Source of the DNA: Tenrec ecaudatus
Lineage: Eukaryota > Chordata > Mammalia > Afrosoricida > Tenrecidae
Assembly (NCBI RefSeq): GCF_050624435.1
Contig: NC_134541.1
Span: forward strand, 6,211,983-6,275,982
Direction of reading: 5' to 3'
Length of the DNA: 64,000 nucleotides
The position numbers and the translations under genes are program-made. Shown here one piece after another: positions 51,064 to 64,000 of the stretch. Below the pieces are notes generated by a model. It did not search any database. It was given only the letters and a program-made list of their open reading frames with translations, and was not told where the DNA came from. The first letter of the stretch is position 1. Each line of letters starts with the position of its first letter.

Positions 51064-51330
51064 TCCCCCACCCTCCCACTGTCACGATCCCAGTTCTACC
51101 TTACAAATCCGGCTAAACTAGAGCATATACATTGGTACAGATAAGAACTCTTGACACATAGGATCCAGGACAGAGAAACCACCTAGGAACAGTAACAGTA
51201 GCAGCAATACCACAAGGATAGGGAAAGATGGGGGCAGATGGGGGAGAAGCAAAAACGGCAAATGGAGACAGGGTGATATGAAAACAATAATTTATCAGGG
51301 GTCCATGAAGGCTGGGCAGTGGGGAAGAAG
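51064..51330 (+). mobile_element. L1-like 3' UTR fragment
   Basis: Plus-strand internal fragment (cccactgtcacgatcccagttctacc to tatcaggggtccatgaagg). No poly(A) end. Confidence 0.55.
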
Positions 51331-51407
51331 AGTGCAGAAAGACTGCCGTGTATAGTGAAGTGGTGTATGGAGAAGCCATCTATTCTTAGAAGTAAGCTTC
51401 TCCTGTG

Positions 51408-52032
51408 CTATTGTTTGTTTACGGAATGTGCAAACATTTGTCTAGTGAGTACAGAAATCCTCACTCTCAGAGTACAGGCAGTCAGGCTTTTCTTGAAACG
51501 CCCCGAGGAGTGGATGAAGTAGTGATTTGTGGTGGCAACATTTTGTTCACTTGTCAGTTGAGGGACACTGGAAAAGTCATGTCCACAGAATTCTACTTTT
51601 GTCTCATAGTGAAGAGGAGGTATCCTATCCTCCCTGCCCACATAGGGCTCCTTCCATCTCTTCTCTGGTGTATACGGAAGTGCGCCTCTTCTCCCATATT
51701 CTTGTCCATTTTCCTTGCACACAAAACTTCTAATCCGTTTCCTTAGGTGTGTGAAGTGATTTACAATGAATGCCTCAGCCACACTCATTGTAAACACGAG
51801 GCTTCTCTGGAGTGAATCAGATCTTTAAGGAACTTTTGCTAACAGCTAAAGCCTCACCCACACATGAATGACACACACACACATCTCCCCCAAGTGTTCC
51901 ACCTTGTGGTGAAGGTCTGACTTTTTGCAAAAGCCTTGCCCACACTATATAGATGCATTTAAGTTTTTTCACCTGAGTGTACCCTGTGTTGTCTGAAGAC
52001 TTTTGATGTGTACTTACCACCTCATTCACACT
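51408..52032 (-). pseudogene. Decayed zinc fingers 3' of the unit 3 insertion
   Basis: Beyond the MITE-like insertion, the minus strand still shows finger-like motifs on an 84-bp rhythm in changing frames (for example a Cys pair near 52035, CVGEALAVSKSS near 51850 and SVAEAFIVNHF near 51780). Zinc ligands are lost and there are several frame breaks. It is the former C-terminal half of the unit 3 finger array. Confidence 0.6.
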
Positions 52033-52132
52033 CGTTGCATACACATGACAGGACTTCAAAAAAAAAGTTCATGGACAAATGGAATTAAAAGATAATGGGG
52101 TTTTTCCACAAACTTTTTGAAATCTCCTCATA
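52033..52132. mobile_element. MITE-like insertion inside the unit 3 finger array
   Basis: About 75-100 bp that interrupt a zinc-finger repeat between the conserved cacatatggcttctc parts. The two ends form an imperfect inverted repeat: ggacttcaaaaa...gttcatgga at the left, and the reverse complement of the right end reads ggagatttcaaaaagtttgtgga. AT-rich short palindromic elements of this kind are usually derived from mariner-type DNA transposons. Exact ends and the TA duplication are not certain. Confidence 0.6.
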
Positions 52133-53214
52133 TGGCTTCTCTCCTGAGTGTGCCCTCTGGTGCATAAGAAGATGTGATTTCCTGTTAAAGTCTTGGCCAC
52201 ACTCATTGCAAACAAAAGACTTCTCCCTCGAATGTATTTTTTGGTGCATAAGGAGACTTGAGTTTCGGGTAAAGCCTCGTGTACATTCCTTGCACACATA
52301 TGGCTTCTCCCCTGAGTGTGCCCTCTCGTGTGTGATGAGAGTTGACCTGTGGCTGAAACCTCGCCCACACTCCTTGCACACATGTGATCTCAGTCCTGAA
52401 TGTGTCCCCTGGTGGACAAGAAGACCTGCTTTCTGGCGGAAGCCATGGCCACACTCCAGACACATGAAAGGCTTCTCACCAGAGTGCGTCCTCTGGTGTG
52501 TGATAAGATTTGACTTTTGGCTAAAGCCTCGCCCACACTCATTGCACACATGTGGCTTCTTCCCTGAGTGTGTCACTTGGTGAAGAAGAAGGCCTGCTTT
52601 CTGGCTAAAGCTTCGCCCACACTCTAGGCACATGTAAGGCTTCTCACCTGAGTGTGTTCTCTGGTGTGTGATAAGATTTGACTTTTGGCTAAAGCCTCGC
52701 CCACACTCATTGCACACATGTGGCTTCTCCCGGGAGATGGTCTTTTGGTTTGTGGTGAACTTTGGTTTCAGGCCAACAGCTGCCACATCTTCTCTATAAC
52801 TGACTGCTCCAAGTCTTGAGGCTGCTGACTCCGTCATTGTTTTGTGTCTTTCCACAGACTTCACCTTTTGGGCTGATTGGGGCTCCATTCCTACCACTGG
52901 GTTGTCTTCTTTGGGGCTTGTTGACCCTCCCCAGGCTGGGCTGGAGAATTCCCTTGAGGTCTCTCTCCCTGCTGTGCTCTCACACAAGGGTCTGAAGACC
53001 TCTTCTCTGTCGTGTCCTTGTGTGTTTTCACAACTCTCACCAGAATGGTGCTGCTCTGGCTGCCTCTGGGGCCGTGGGCTGCCAACCCCTGGATGGAAAT
53101 GATCGTCTGCACACAAGGCTGGGAAGATCTGCAGCACGTGCTGCCCGAGGAACTGCTGACAGGAGAAAGCCAGGTGACAGGAGGACCAGGGGGAGGTTTC
53201 TGGCTTCAGTTCAG
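52085..53214 (-). CDS. ZNF343: Unit 3 KRAB zinc-finger gene, terminal finger exon (ZNF343-like)
   Basis: Acceptor AG is at 53215-53216, and the leftover G of the KRAB exon plus CT makes Ala, followed by ELKPETSPW and then SSCHLAFSCQQFL. The spacer matches the unit 2 paralogue closely (LCADDHFHPG, SPRPQRQPEQHH, then a RETSREFSSP segment). A degenerate finger precedes seven C2H2 fingers spanning about 52721-52148. Fingers 1-2 are near-copies of fingers 3-4; fingers 1 and 3 are identical (HVCNECGRGFSQKSN). Finger 6 has CKECT instead of CKECG but keeps all zinc ligands. The eighth finger begins SGEKPY and then runs into a MITE-like insertion, which adds about 15 foreign residues (EEISKSLWKNPIIF) and a stop at 52085. 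Decayed fingers continue beyond. The product would be a short nuclear repressor if expressed. Confidence 0.78.
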
Positions 53215-53249
53215 CTGGAGAGAAAAAGTTTTCCATTAGAGCAGCTTTG

Positions 53250-56781
<3,532 letters not shown>

Positions 56782-57099
56782 CTACAATAAGCAAAAATAC
56801 CAAGCACATCATCAATTTTCCCAAACTGGGGGCCAGATAATATTCCAGGAACGCAAAACACATTCGTAAATTTAATAGTTTAACTGGTAGTCTTAAAAAG
56901 TCTGCATCTGAAATAGTTTATTCTTTCTAGAGAACACGGTTGAGATGTAGTCACTTAATACGGCCCCTCTAGTCATAATCACTTAAGTGATGTCTTGTAA
57001 TTCTGTACTCTATGCTGGAAGCTATGTCACTAGTATTTCAAATGCCAGCAGGGTTGGCCAAAATGAACAGGTTTCAGTGGAGTTTACAGAGTAAGAACG

Positions 57100-58170
57100 G
57101 ACTATTTACGAAGAACTAATCGACTATTAGCCACTGAAAGCCGTATGCATAGCACTGAAACACCGTCAGATACTGAAAGCCAAATGAACAGAAGCAGAAC
57201 ATTGTCAGAGACAGCGCTAGAAGATGAGCAGGTCAGAAGTGAAAATCTGACTGAGGAAGAGCTACCTTCTCAAGCAGAGCCCATCCTAATGTTGACTGGA
57301 GTAGAGCCTGTGGGAGTAAAACCTTTGGGGTCTTCACTTGCTGATGGAACATGACTCAACATGGAGAGAAGCAGCTGCAAAAATCTAACGATTCGAACTT
57401 GTAATGTACAAAGTATGAATGTAGGAAAATTGAAAGTCCTAACAAATGAAATGGAATACATACAAGATCGATGTCCTAGGTGTTAGCAAACTGAAATAGA
57501 CTGGAATTGGCCATTTTGAATCAAAATCAAAAGGTTTACTCTGCTGAGAATGGCACAATCCAGATGAATAGCATCATCATCAAAGAGATCTGTCTTGAAG
57601 TACAATGTTGTCTGTGACTGGATTATAGCTATCTGAATTCAAGGAAGCCCAATCAATACAATCACTCAAATTTATGCACCAATCATTAAAGCTAGTGATA
57701 AAAAAATTGAAGAATTCTACTAACGTCTCCAGTCAAGAATTCATCAAGCATGCAATCAAGATGCACTGATAATTGACGGTTAGAAAGCAAAAGCTGGAAA
57801 CAGAGGAAGGGACAGTAGTTGGAAACTAAAGTCTTGGTGATAGAAACAAAGCTAGAGATCACATGATAGAATTTGCAAGACCAATAACTTGTTCATTGTC
57901 AATGCCTTTTTTCAACAACACAAAGTGACCACATACATGGACTTCTCCATATGGAATACACAGAAATCAAATTGACTACATTTGTGGGATGAGACAGTGG
58001 AGAAGTTCAGTAACAGTATTTAAAACCAGGCCAGGGGCTGACTGAGAAACAGCCATCAACTGTTCATATGTAAGTTCAGGATGAAGCTGAAGAAAATTAA
58101 ATTAAGTCCACAAAAGCCAAAACACAACCTTGAGTCTCTCACATGAATTTCAAGACCATCTCAAGAACAA
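57100..58170 (+). mobile_element. RTE-type LINE remnant (5' part and endonuclease)
   Basis: Plus-strand text reads an endonuclease-like N-terminus in broken frames: MNVGKLKVLTNEMEYI, then VLGV and KWTGIGHFESKSK, and a QDALIID block. This matches the apurinic endonuclease layout of RTE elements. No reverse transcriptase follows; it is truncated by L1-like DNA near 58180. Confidence 0.65.
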
Positions 58171-58179
58171 ATTTGACTT

Positions 58180-59300
58180 ATTTATTTTTAATCATTTTAT
58201 TGGGGCTTGTACTTTATTTTATTATTATTTTAGTAAATAATTTTATTTGGGGCTCCTAAAGCTCTCTCTCTCTCTCTTTTTTTTTTTTTTACATTTTATT
58301 AGGGGCTCATACAACTCTTATCACAATCCATACATAAATTGTATAAAGCACATCCATACATTCTTTGCCCTAATCAATTTCAAAGCATTTGCTCTCCACT
58401 TAAGCCCTTTGTATCAGGTCCTCTTATTTTCCCCCCTCCCCCCTCCCTCATGAGCCCTTGATAATTTTAGATTGTTATTTTGTCATATCTTGCCTTATCC
58501 GGACTCTCCCTCCACCCACTTCTCTGCCGTCCGTCTCCCAGGGGGGAGGTTACATGTGGATCCTTGTAATGCGTTCCCCCTTTCCAACCCACTCACCCTC
58601 TACTCTCCCAGTACCGCCCCTCACACCCCTGGTCCTGAAGGTATCCACCCTGGATTCCCTGTGCCTCCAGCTCCCATATGCACCAGTGTGCAACCTCTGC
58701 CCTATCCAGTCCTGCAAGGTAGAATTTGGATCATGGTAGTTGGGGGGAGGGAGCATCCAGGATCTGGGGGAAAGCTGTGTTCTTCATCGGTACATCGCAC
58801 CCTGACTGACTCATCTCCTCTCCTAAACTGCTCTGTGAGGGGATCTCCAGTGGCCGACAAATGGGCCTTGGATCTCTACTCTGCACTTCCCCCTTCATTC
58901 ACTATGGTGTATATATACATTTGCATAATGTCTTATACCTGGTCCCTTTAGCACCTCGTGATCGCAGAGGCTGGCGTGCTTCTTCCATGTGGGCTTTGTT
59001 GCTTCTGAGCTAGATGGCCGCTTGTTCACCTTTAAGCCTTTAAGACCCCAGACACTATCTCTTTCGATAGCTGGGCACCATCAGCTTTCTTCGCCACATT
59101 TGCTTATGCACCCGTTTGTCTTCAGCGATCATATCATGGAGGTGTGCAGCCAATGATATGATTTTTGTTCTTTGATGCCTGATAACTGATCCCTTTGGGA
59201 CCTCGTGATCACATAGGCTGGTGTGTTCTTCCATTTGGGCTTTGTTGCTTCTGAGCTAGATGGCCGCTTGTTTATCTTCAAGCCTTTAAGACCCCAGCTT
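58180..59300 (-). mobile_element. Nested L1-like 3' UTRs, double-module form
   Basis: Short older 3' ends at 58180-58265 are followed by a longer copy (acattttattaggggctcatac) with two gagctagatggccgcttg modules (about 59007 and 59256). Confidence 0.72.
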
Positions 59301-59359
59301 GTACAACTTTTTTTTAAAAATTTTTTTTGGTTGTTTTTTTTTTGTACAACTTTTAAAAA

Positions 59360-59895
59360 TATTTTAAAAAATCATTCTATTGGGGGCTCCTAGAACTCTT
59401 ATCATGATCCATACATCCATCCATTATGTTAAGCATATTTGTACATTTGTTGCCATCATTTTCAAAACATTTGCTTTCTACCTGAGTCCCTGGTATCAGC
59501 TTATTTTTCCCCCTCCCTCACGAACCCTTGATAATTTATAAATCATTTTGTCATGTCTTATACTGTCTGACATCTCCCTTCACCTACTTTTCTGTTGTCT
59601 ATCCCCCAGGAGGGAGGGGCTTATATATAGATCCTTGTGATTGGTTCCCCCTTTCAACCAAATTTCCCCTTCCCCTCCTGGTATTGCTACTCTCACTATT
59701 GGTCCTGAGGGGTTTATCTGTCTTGGATTCCCTGTGTTTCCAGTTCTTATCTGTACCAGTGTACATCTTCTGGTCTAGCTGGATTTGTAAGGTAGAATTG
59801 GGATCATGATAGTGGGGGAGGAAACATTATAGAACTAGAGGAACGTTGTATGTTTCATCGTTGCTATACTACACCCTGACTGGCTCGTCTCCTCT
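59360..59895 (-). mobile_element. Older L1-like 3' UTR
   Basis: Minus orientation from atcattctattgggggctcc to ggctcgtctcctctccat. It is more diverged than the neighbouring copy. Confidence 0.68.
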
Positions 59896-60499
59896 CCATG
59901 TAGTAAGTCCATAGAATCTATGTGGCAATGTGAAAAATACTATCTTTTTAACTTGTGAGATCTGACCTAGTGCCACGTGGCTAGGATCAGAGAACGAGTG
60001 CTGCAGGGGTACAGCTGATGTCAGAACTGATAGAAAAGTGCAAAAGTAGATATTTTGGTAATTTATATTTATCAATAGAATATTTTATTCCCCTACATAA
60101 GACTGGTCATTATGAATGATTGTTGAAGCTCTACGAAGACAACTGAGAATCTTATTTTTACTATGCTGTTTATTTCTATAAGTTTATGAAGATGAGACTC
60201 AATATACAAGATGCTATCATTAGATAGCATGCACATGGCTATGGAGTGAAATTTAATGTTCTTGTTGTTGGTGGTGTCATCAAGTTCATCCCGACCACTA
60301 GAGAACAAAACACTGCTGGTCCTCACAATTTTTCCTATGCTTGAGCCCATAGTTGCAACCACTGTATCACATTTCATAGTACATTAAAATATGTTAATAA
60401 TCTCAGTTTTTCAAAAAACATTCCTCCCAAAACAGAGTATGTCCCCATTACCTGAGAAATGAGCCAGCAGTTCAGAAAAACAAGGTAATTCCAACTTAC

Positions 60500-60558
60500 C
60501 AGTATTTGGGGCTTTCTCTTCTTCGCTTGGGGCCAGTTGGTATCCTTAGAAGACAAAC
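60500..60558 (-). CDS. ZNF343: Unit 3 leader coding exon (59 bp)
   Basis: Acceptor AG at 60559-60560 and a GTAAGT donor from 60499. It encodes a Gly-Leu start followed by SSKDTNWPQAKKRKPQIL and joins EPVTFEDV in phase 0. It is 6 bp longer than the unit 1 and 2 leader exons, so the frame is conserved. It lacks the in-frame ATG of units 1 and 2, so translation must begin in a further upstream exon, which I did not identify. The basic KKRK run could act as a nuclear signal (inference). Confidence 0.68.
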
Positions 60559-62099
60559 CTAAGGGTAGAAAGAGAAGCTGTGAGAAAGCAGATCACCCAC
60601 AGTACTCCCCAATTAGCTCTTCTCATCATGGGAGGCGCTTTGCTGAGCTATGGTCACTAAAGGCTTCTCACATGAACCTGGAGCCTTGGTCCCCTTTTCA
60701 CCTCTCCACACCCTCAACAACTCTCACCTCTTGTCGGTCTCTTCCTGGTCTCCATATCTAATCTGTCTTTTGAAGCCAAGACCTTTTCTTAGTCCTATTT
60801 TCCCTAGGCCAAAGGACCAAGCAATGTAATGACCACAGTCAGGGTGGTCACTGCTTTGAAATTCGTCCACAGGGCCAGTGGCAAATTATTTCATCTCCAG
60901 ATGGATCTTGGCAAGCTGTGGGGGGTGATGTCTTCAATCCTCACTTAGGAAATCTTCTTATTCCCATGTATCCAGGACCTATGAGATGGAGAAGGAATTT
61001 CATGTTGCTGCATCCTTGACAGTGGGCTCTAAACCTAGGCCTCTTCAGTAGGGGTCCTGACTTCTCACATTATTCTCAGTTGACAATCACAGGTGTTGGC
61101 TTACTTGGGCTTTCTGGATTTTCTAGATTTATTAATTTCTGGTTTATAAGCCCTCTAGTCTGCGCCCCTCTTGCCTCCAGAGATCTGATTCAAGTTCCAT
61201 ATCCCACATCCGTTTCTGCAGCTTGAATCAAAAGACACAATACAGACTAATGCCTGTGGGGAAAGATACTGTCTCCCTGCAGACCAGACAGGCCTGCAGC
61301 TGTCGGCTTCGGACTCCCTGCAGTGTATTACTGAAGGGGACCCTTCTACCATAGTCCTTGTAGTTTCTCAACAACGACCTAGTGGGACTATGTAAGCAAT
61401 ATGCTGTGGACCACCAAGGAGGTTGGACACTATGTTAGGCTGGGTTTCGATAAACAAAACCAGTGACACTCATATACGTATAAGGAAGAACTTTATATCA
61501 AGAAAGCAATCCAGCCCAGTCCAACTTAAATCCATGGGTCCAAGGTCAGTGGTGCCCTCTTCAGACTCACAGGGTTGTAGACCAATGATGCAGAAGGTGA
61601 AGCAGGATGCAGGAAGATCACAGGCCTGTGGGTGCACAATGGCATGGATTTAAGGTCAGTAGAAACATGGCAGGGCATCAGTAGCTCTCAGGGTTGGGTG
61701 GCCCATATGGGGTCACCCCTGTAGGCAGACACTGAGTCCCAGCAAGTTGGAAGGTGAAGGGGTAGAGAAATAGAAATAAATTGACTGGGGGTTGGGGTGT
61801 GGGTAGAGAAGTTTTCAGTGTCTCATAAAAGGCTACACCTCCCATGAGACATCATCAGACAAAACTTGTTTAGATGCAAATGGAGATTCAGTTCTCCAGC
61901 AGCAGAGTGCGTTCTGCTTTGGGTTCAAGCCAAACATCCCCACCCGCGACCCCGCAAGACTCCACCCCAACACAACCACCCCCTAACTCCCATCACCACC
62001 CTAAAATCCCCAGGAACCACAGATCCACATACTGAAATCAAGGTCACCTTCAATCCTTTCCCCCAGGCCCTCAACAAACCAAAGTTTTGAGACCGACAG
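60559..62099 (-). other. Unit 3 intron
   Basis: 60560-61420 is a diverged counterpart of 9.49-10.5 kb. No second coding exon recognised. A repeat of the 574-1118 family lies at about 61430-61870 (plus). Confidence 0.45.
61430..61870 (+). mobile_element. Unclassified repeat, second copy
   Basis: gttaggctgggtttcgataaac, ctcttcagactcac and gcaggaagatcacagg match, in reverse, the element at 574-1118. A weaker relative is at 3020-3300 and 36745-37050. Confidence 0.45.
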
Positions 62100-63100
62100 A
62101 GGCACCTTCATCCCGGCCCTTGCTCAATGACGTCGGGGTGTCTCCAGCTTCCACCAACAAACGTACCCTCATATGCAAGAGAGGCTCTGGATTCCCAACG
62201 TGTCTCGGAAATACAGGGCCAATTACGCGTTCCCACCCTAAAATTGGCGGGTTTGCCCCCTCGCCGCGCCCCCACTGACAGGGCATGCGAGTCTCTGGGC
62301 GCTGGCGGAATGCTTGCCCGCAGCTCCAAGAAACCGCGAAAGGCCTCTCTGAGCCCGCCGGCCGTCGCGCAGTAACCCGGACAGAGAGAGAGAGAGAACG
62401 AACATTCCGAGCCCGAGCGGCCGCGGAGCCTCCCCCAACTCCGGGACTGAGGATGCCTCCACCCAACCGGGGTACAGACGCGTCCCCTTCCCCACACACG
62501 GAGCCCGGAAACCCGAGCAGCCAGGACCCAGCCCCCGAACCCTCCCCGTCCGACGCTGGGCCCACCTTCCCTGCCCTCGTGACCGCGCGGGAAAAGCCAC
62601 TCGGGCGTCGAGGACCCCGCGGCCGCGCTCGTCCGTCCGTCCGTCAGTCAGCGGGGCGGGCTTCCCGGGAGCCCGTCCGCAAGGCGCTCAGGCTGCGGCT
62701 CCCTCGGCCGCCACAGAGCCGCCGCGGGGCAGGCGGGACGGGACAGGGTGGTCACTGCGTCCTCGGCTCCCGGTCCCGCCCTCAGAATACCTGCTCGTCA
62801 CCCGCAGCCGCTCCGAAAGCCCCGACTAGCTCCTGTCCCAGGAGCCTCAAGGCGCCTCTCGGCGCGCGGCTGACGTCAGAAGGCGCTTCCGGTCGCTGGC
62901 GGTGACAGCTTCCGTCTGAGCTTGGCCCCCTCCCTGTGGTGGGGTCCATTCGCAGTCTGAGCGCCCGCACAAGTCCGGGTACGGCTGCGCTGGTGGCGCA
63001 GTGGTGGCTGCTAGCCGGGAGCAAGGGGAGGCGTTCCATCCGGTCCGGCCTCGCCGTCTCGGCCCCACAGGCTCCCTGCAGTCGGCGTCGGCTCGTGGCA
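62100..63100 (-). promoter_or_regulatory. Unit 3 CpG-island promoter with 5' exon
   Basis: A CpG-rich block whose flanks have diverged strongly from the other two islands, but which keeps the same core: the gacgagcag|GTATTC donor (exon end 62791 on the minus strand) and the CRE TGACGTCA at 62871-62878 preceded by ggcgcgcg. A short GA repeat lies at about 62383-62398. It should drive the unit 3 gene. Confidence 0.72.
62871..62878. promoter_or_regulatory. CRE/ATF site, unit 3 promoter
   Basis: Perfect TGACGTCA about 80 bp upstream of the unit 3 exon 1 donor; one of few blocks shared with the other two islands. Confidence 0.7.
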
Positions 63101-63239
63101 GTAAAAGCTTTGGGTTTCTGAGACGGAAGCCTCAGCTTTCTCCTGCAGAGCGGCTGGGGCTTTCGAATGGCTGACCTTGCGGTTCACAGCCCAAGACATC
63201 ACCCACCCCGCCATCAAGGCTCTCTTCCGAACTTTAAAC

Positions 63240-64000
63240 CCAGAAAGCAGACTCGCTGCCGTGGAGTCCATGCTGACTCAGAGCGACCCCCCTGTGAGTT
63301 TCAGACGCACTGTGTCCGGGAGCAGAAAGGCCGGTCTTGCTTCTGCCGAGCTTCTGCCCAACTCCAGACTTTAGTGGCGCTTAATTCCCTGACTTCAGGC
63401 TCGGTAACAAACGCCGTTTATAAGGGTAGCAAACTCAACGCACAGCCAGCGAGTACGTGAATCTCACAGCGACTCTGTAGGACAGAGAGCCATTGCCCCC
63501 GTGGGTTTCCCAGACGGTAGCTCTTTACCCTCGTCTTTCTCCAGCTGGCCTATCCGCTGGTGGTTTCTAACGGCTAGCTTTGTGGTTAACAGCCCAACAG
63601 CATCGCACTGAGCCACCAGGCGCCTCAAGAAGTCACGATGGTTGTCAAATCCCAGGTCGTGTCCTGTGCGACGCAAAGCCAATTTGGCCACGGGAGTGAC
63701 GAAACTCAACTCGAACAACCAAACTCACCGTCATTCAGTTGATTTCGACTCATAGTGATCCTATAAGCCATGGTAGGGCTGCCCTCTGTGGATTTCCAAG
63801 GCTGTAAATCTTTACCGAAGTAGAAAGCCTCATCTTTTTCCCTCGGGGTGGCCACTATGCCCAAGAGTTCCCGAAGGAGGAGTTAGAAGAGTTTTATGCA
63901 TAAATGGGAAATAGAGAGTCAAACGATCCCATGTGGGATTCTGAGGCTGTAAATCTTTACTGGAAAAGAAAGCCTCATCTTTTTCCCGTTGGCGCAGGTT
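63240..64000. repeat. AfroSINE-rich flank upstream of unit 3
   Basis: Several overlapping copies: ccgtggagtccatgctgactc (about 63260), ccgtcattcagttgatttcgac (about 63730) and a last copy running off the window edge (aggctgtaaatctttact). No gene. Confidence 0.6.

Overview
This is mammalian genomic DNA: long introns, 127-bp KRAB exons, CpG-island promoters, and dense interspersed repeats. Many copies of an AfroSINE-type tRNA-derived SINE, together with RTE-type LINE remnants and one recurrent L1-like 3' UTR, point to an afrotherian. I cannot name the species.

The window holds a tandem cluster of KRAB zinc-finger genes, all on the minus strand, in three units. Each unit reads right to left: CpG-island promoter with a 5' exon, a 53-59 bp leader exon, a 127-bp KRAB-A exon, and one large C2H2 finger exon. 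Unit 1 has its promoter at 13.4-14.3 kb and leader exon at 9.43 kb; its KRAB and finger exons lie off the left edge. Unit 2 runs from 48.4 to 29.6 kb and unit 3 from 63.1 to 51.4 kb, and both show all four parts. The residues ahead of the fingers and the KRAB-A sequence look most like ZNF343, a relative of the PRDM9/ZNF133 finger group. Splice phases join in frame in units 2 and 3. Unit 2 encodes 15 intact fingers, then a CGA-to-TGA stop and decayed fingers. Unit 3 encodes 7 fingers and is cut short by a MITE-like insertion.

Bases 1 to about 15.1 kb are a diverged duplicate of about 35.0 to 49.15 kb. The two copies differ by insertions private to one copy: solo LTRs at 1.36-2.10 and 6.18-6.83 kb only in unit 1, an IAP-like solo LTR at 37.23-37.72 kb only in unit 2, and a processed MAK kinase pseudogene at 41.23-43.35 kb only in unit 2. 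Identity is patchy: roughly 97-99% by eye around the leader exon and around the promoter, but much lower between them, which suggests gene conversion.

Between units 1 and 2 (15-29 kb) lies a retroelement-rich interval. It contains a class II (betaretrovirus-like) ERV remnant with 3' LTR, polypurine tract and broken env; solo LTRs with 5-6 bp target duplications; L1-like 3' ends; and an RTE LINE. A gag zinc-knuckle remnant lies at 49.2-49.7 kb and an RTE endonuclease remnant at 57.1-58.2 kb. I see no tRNA or rRNA genes and no CRISPR.
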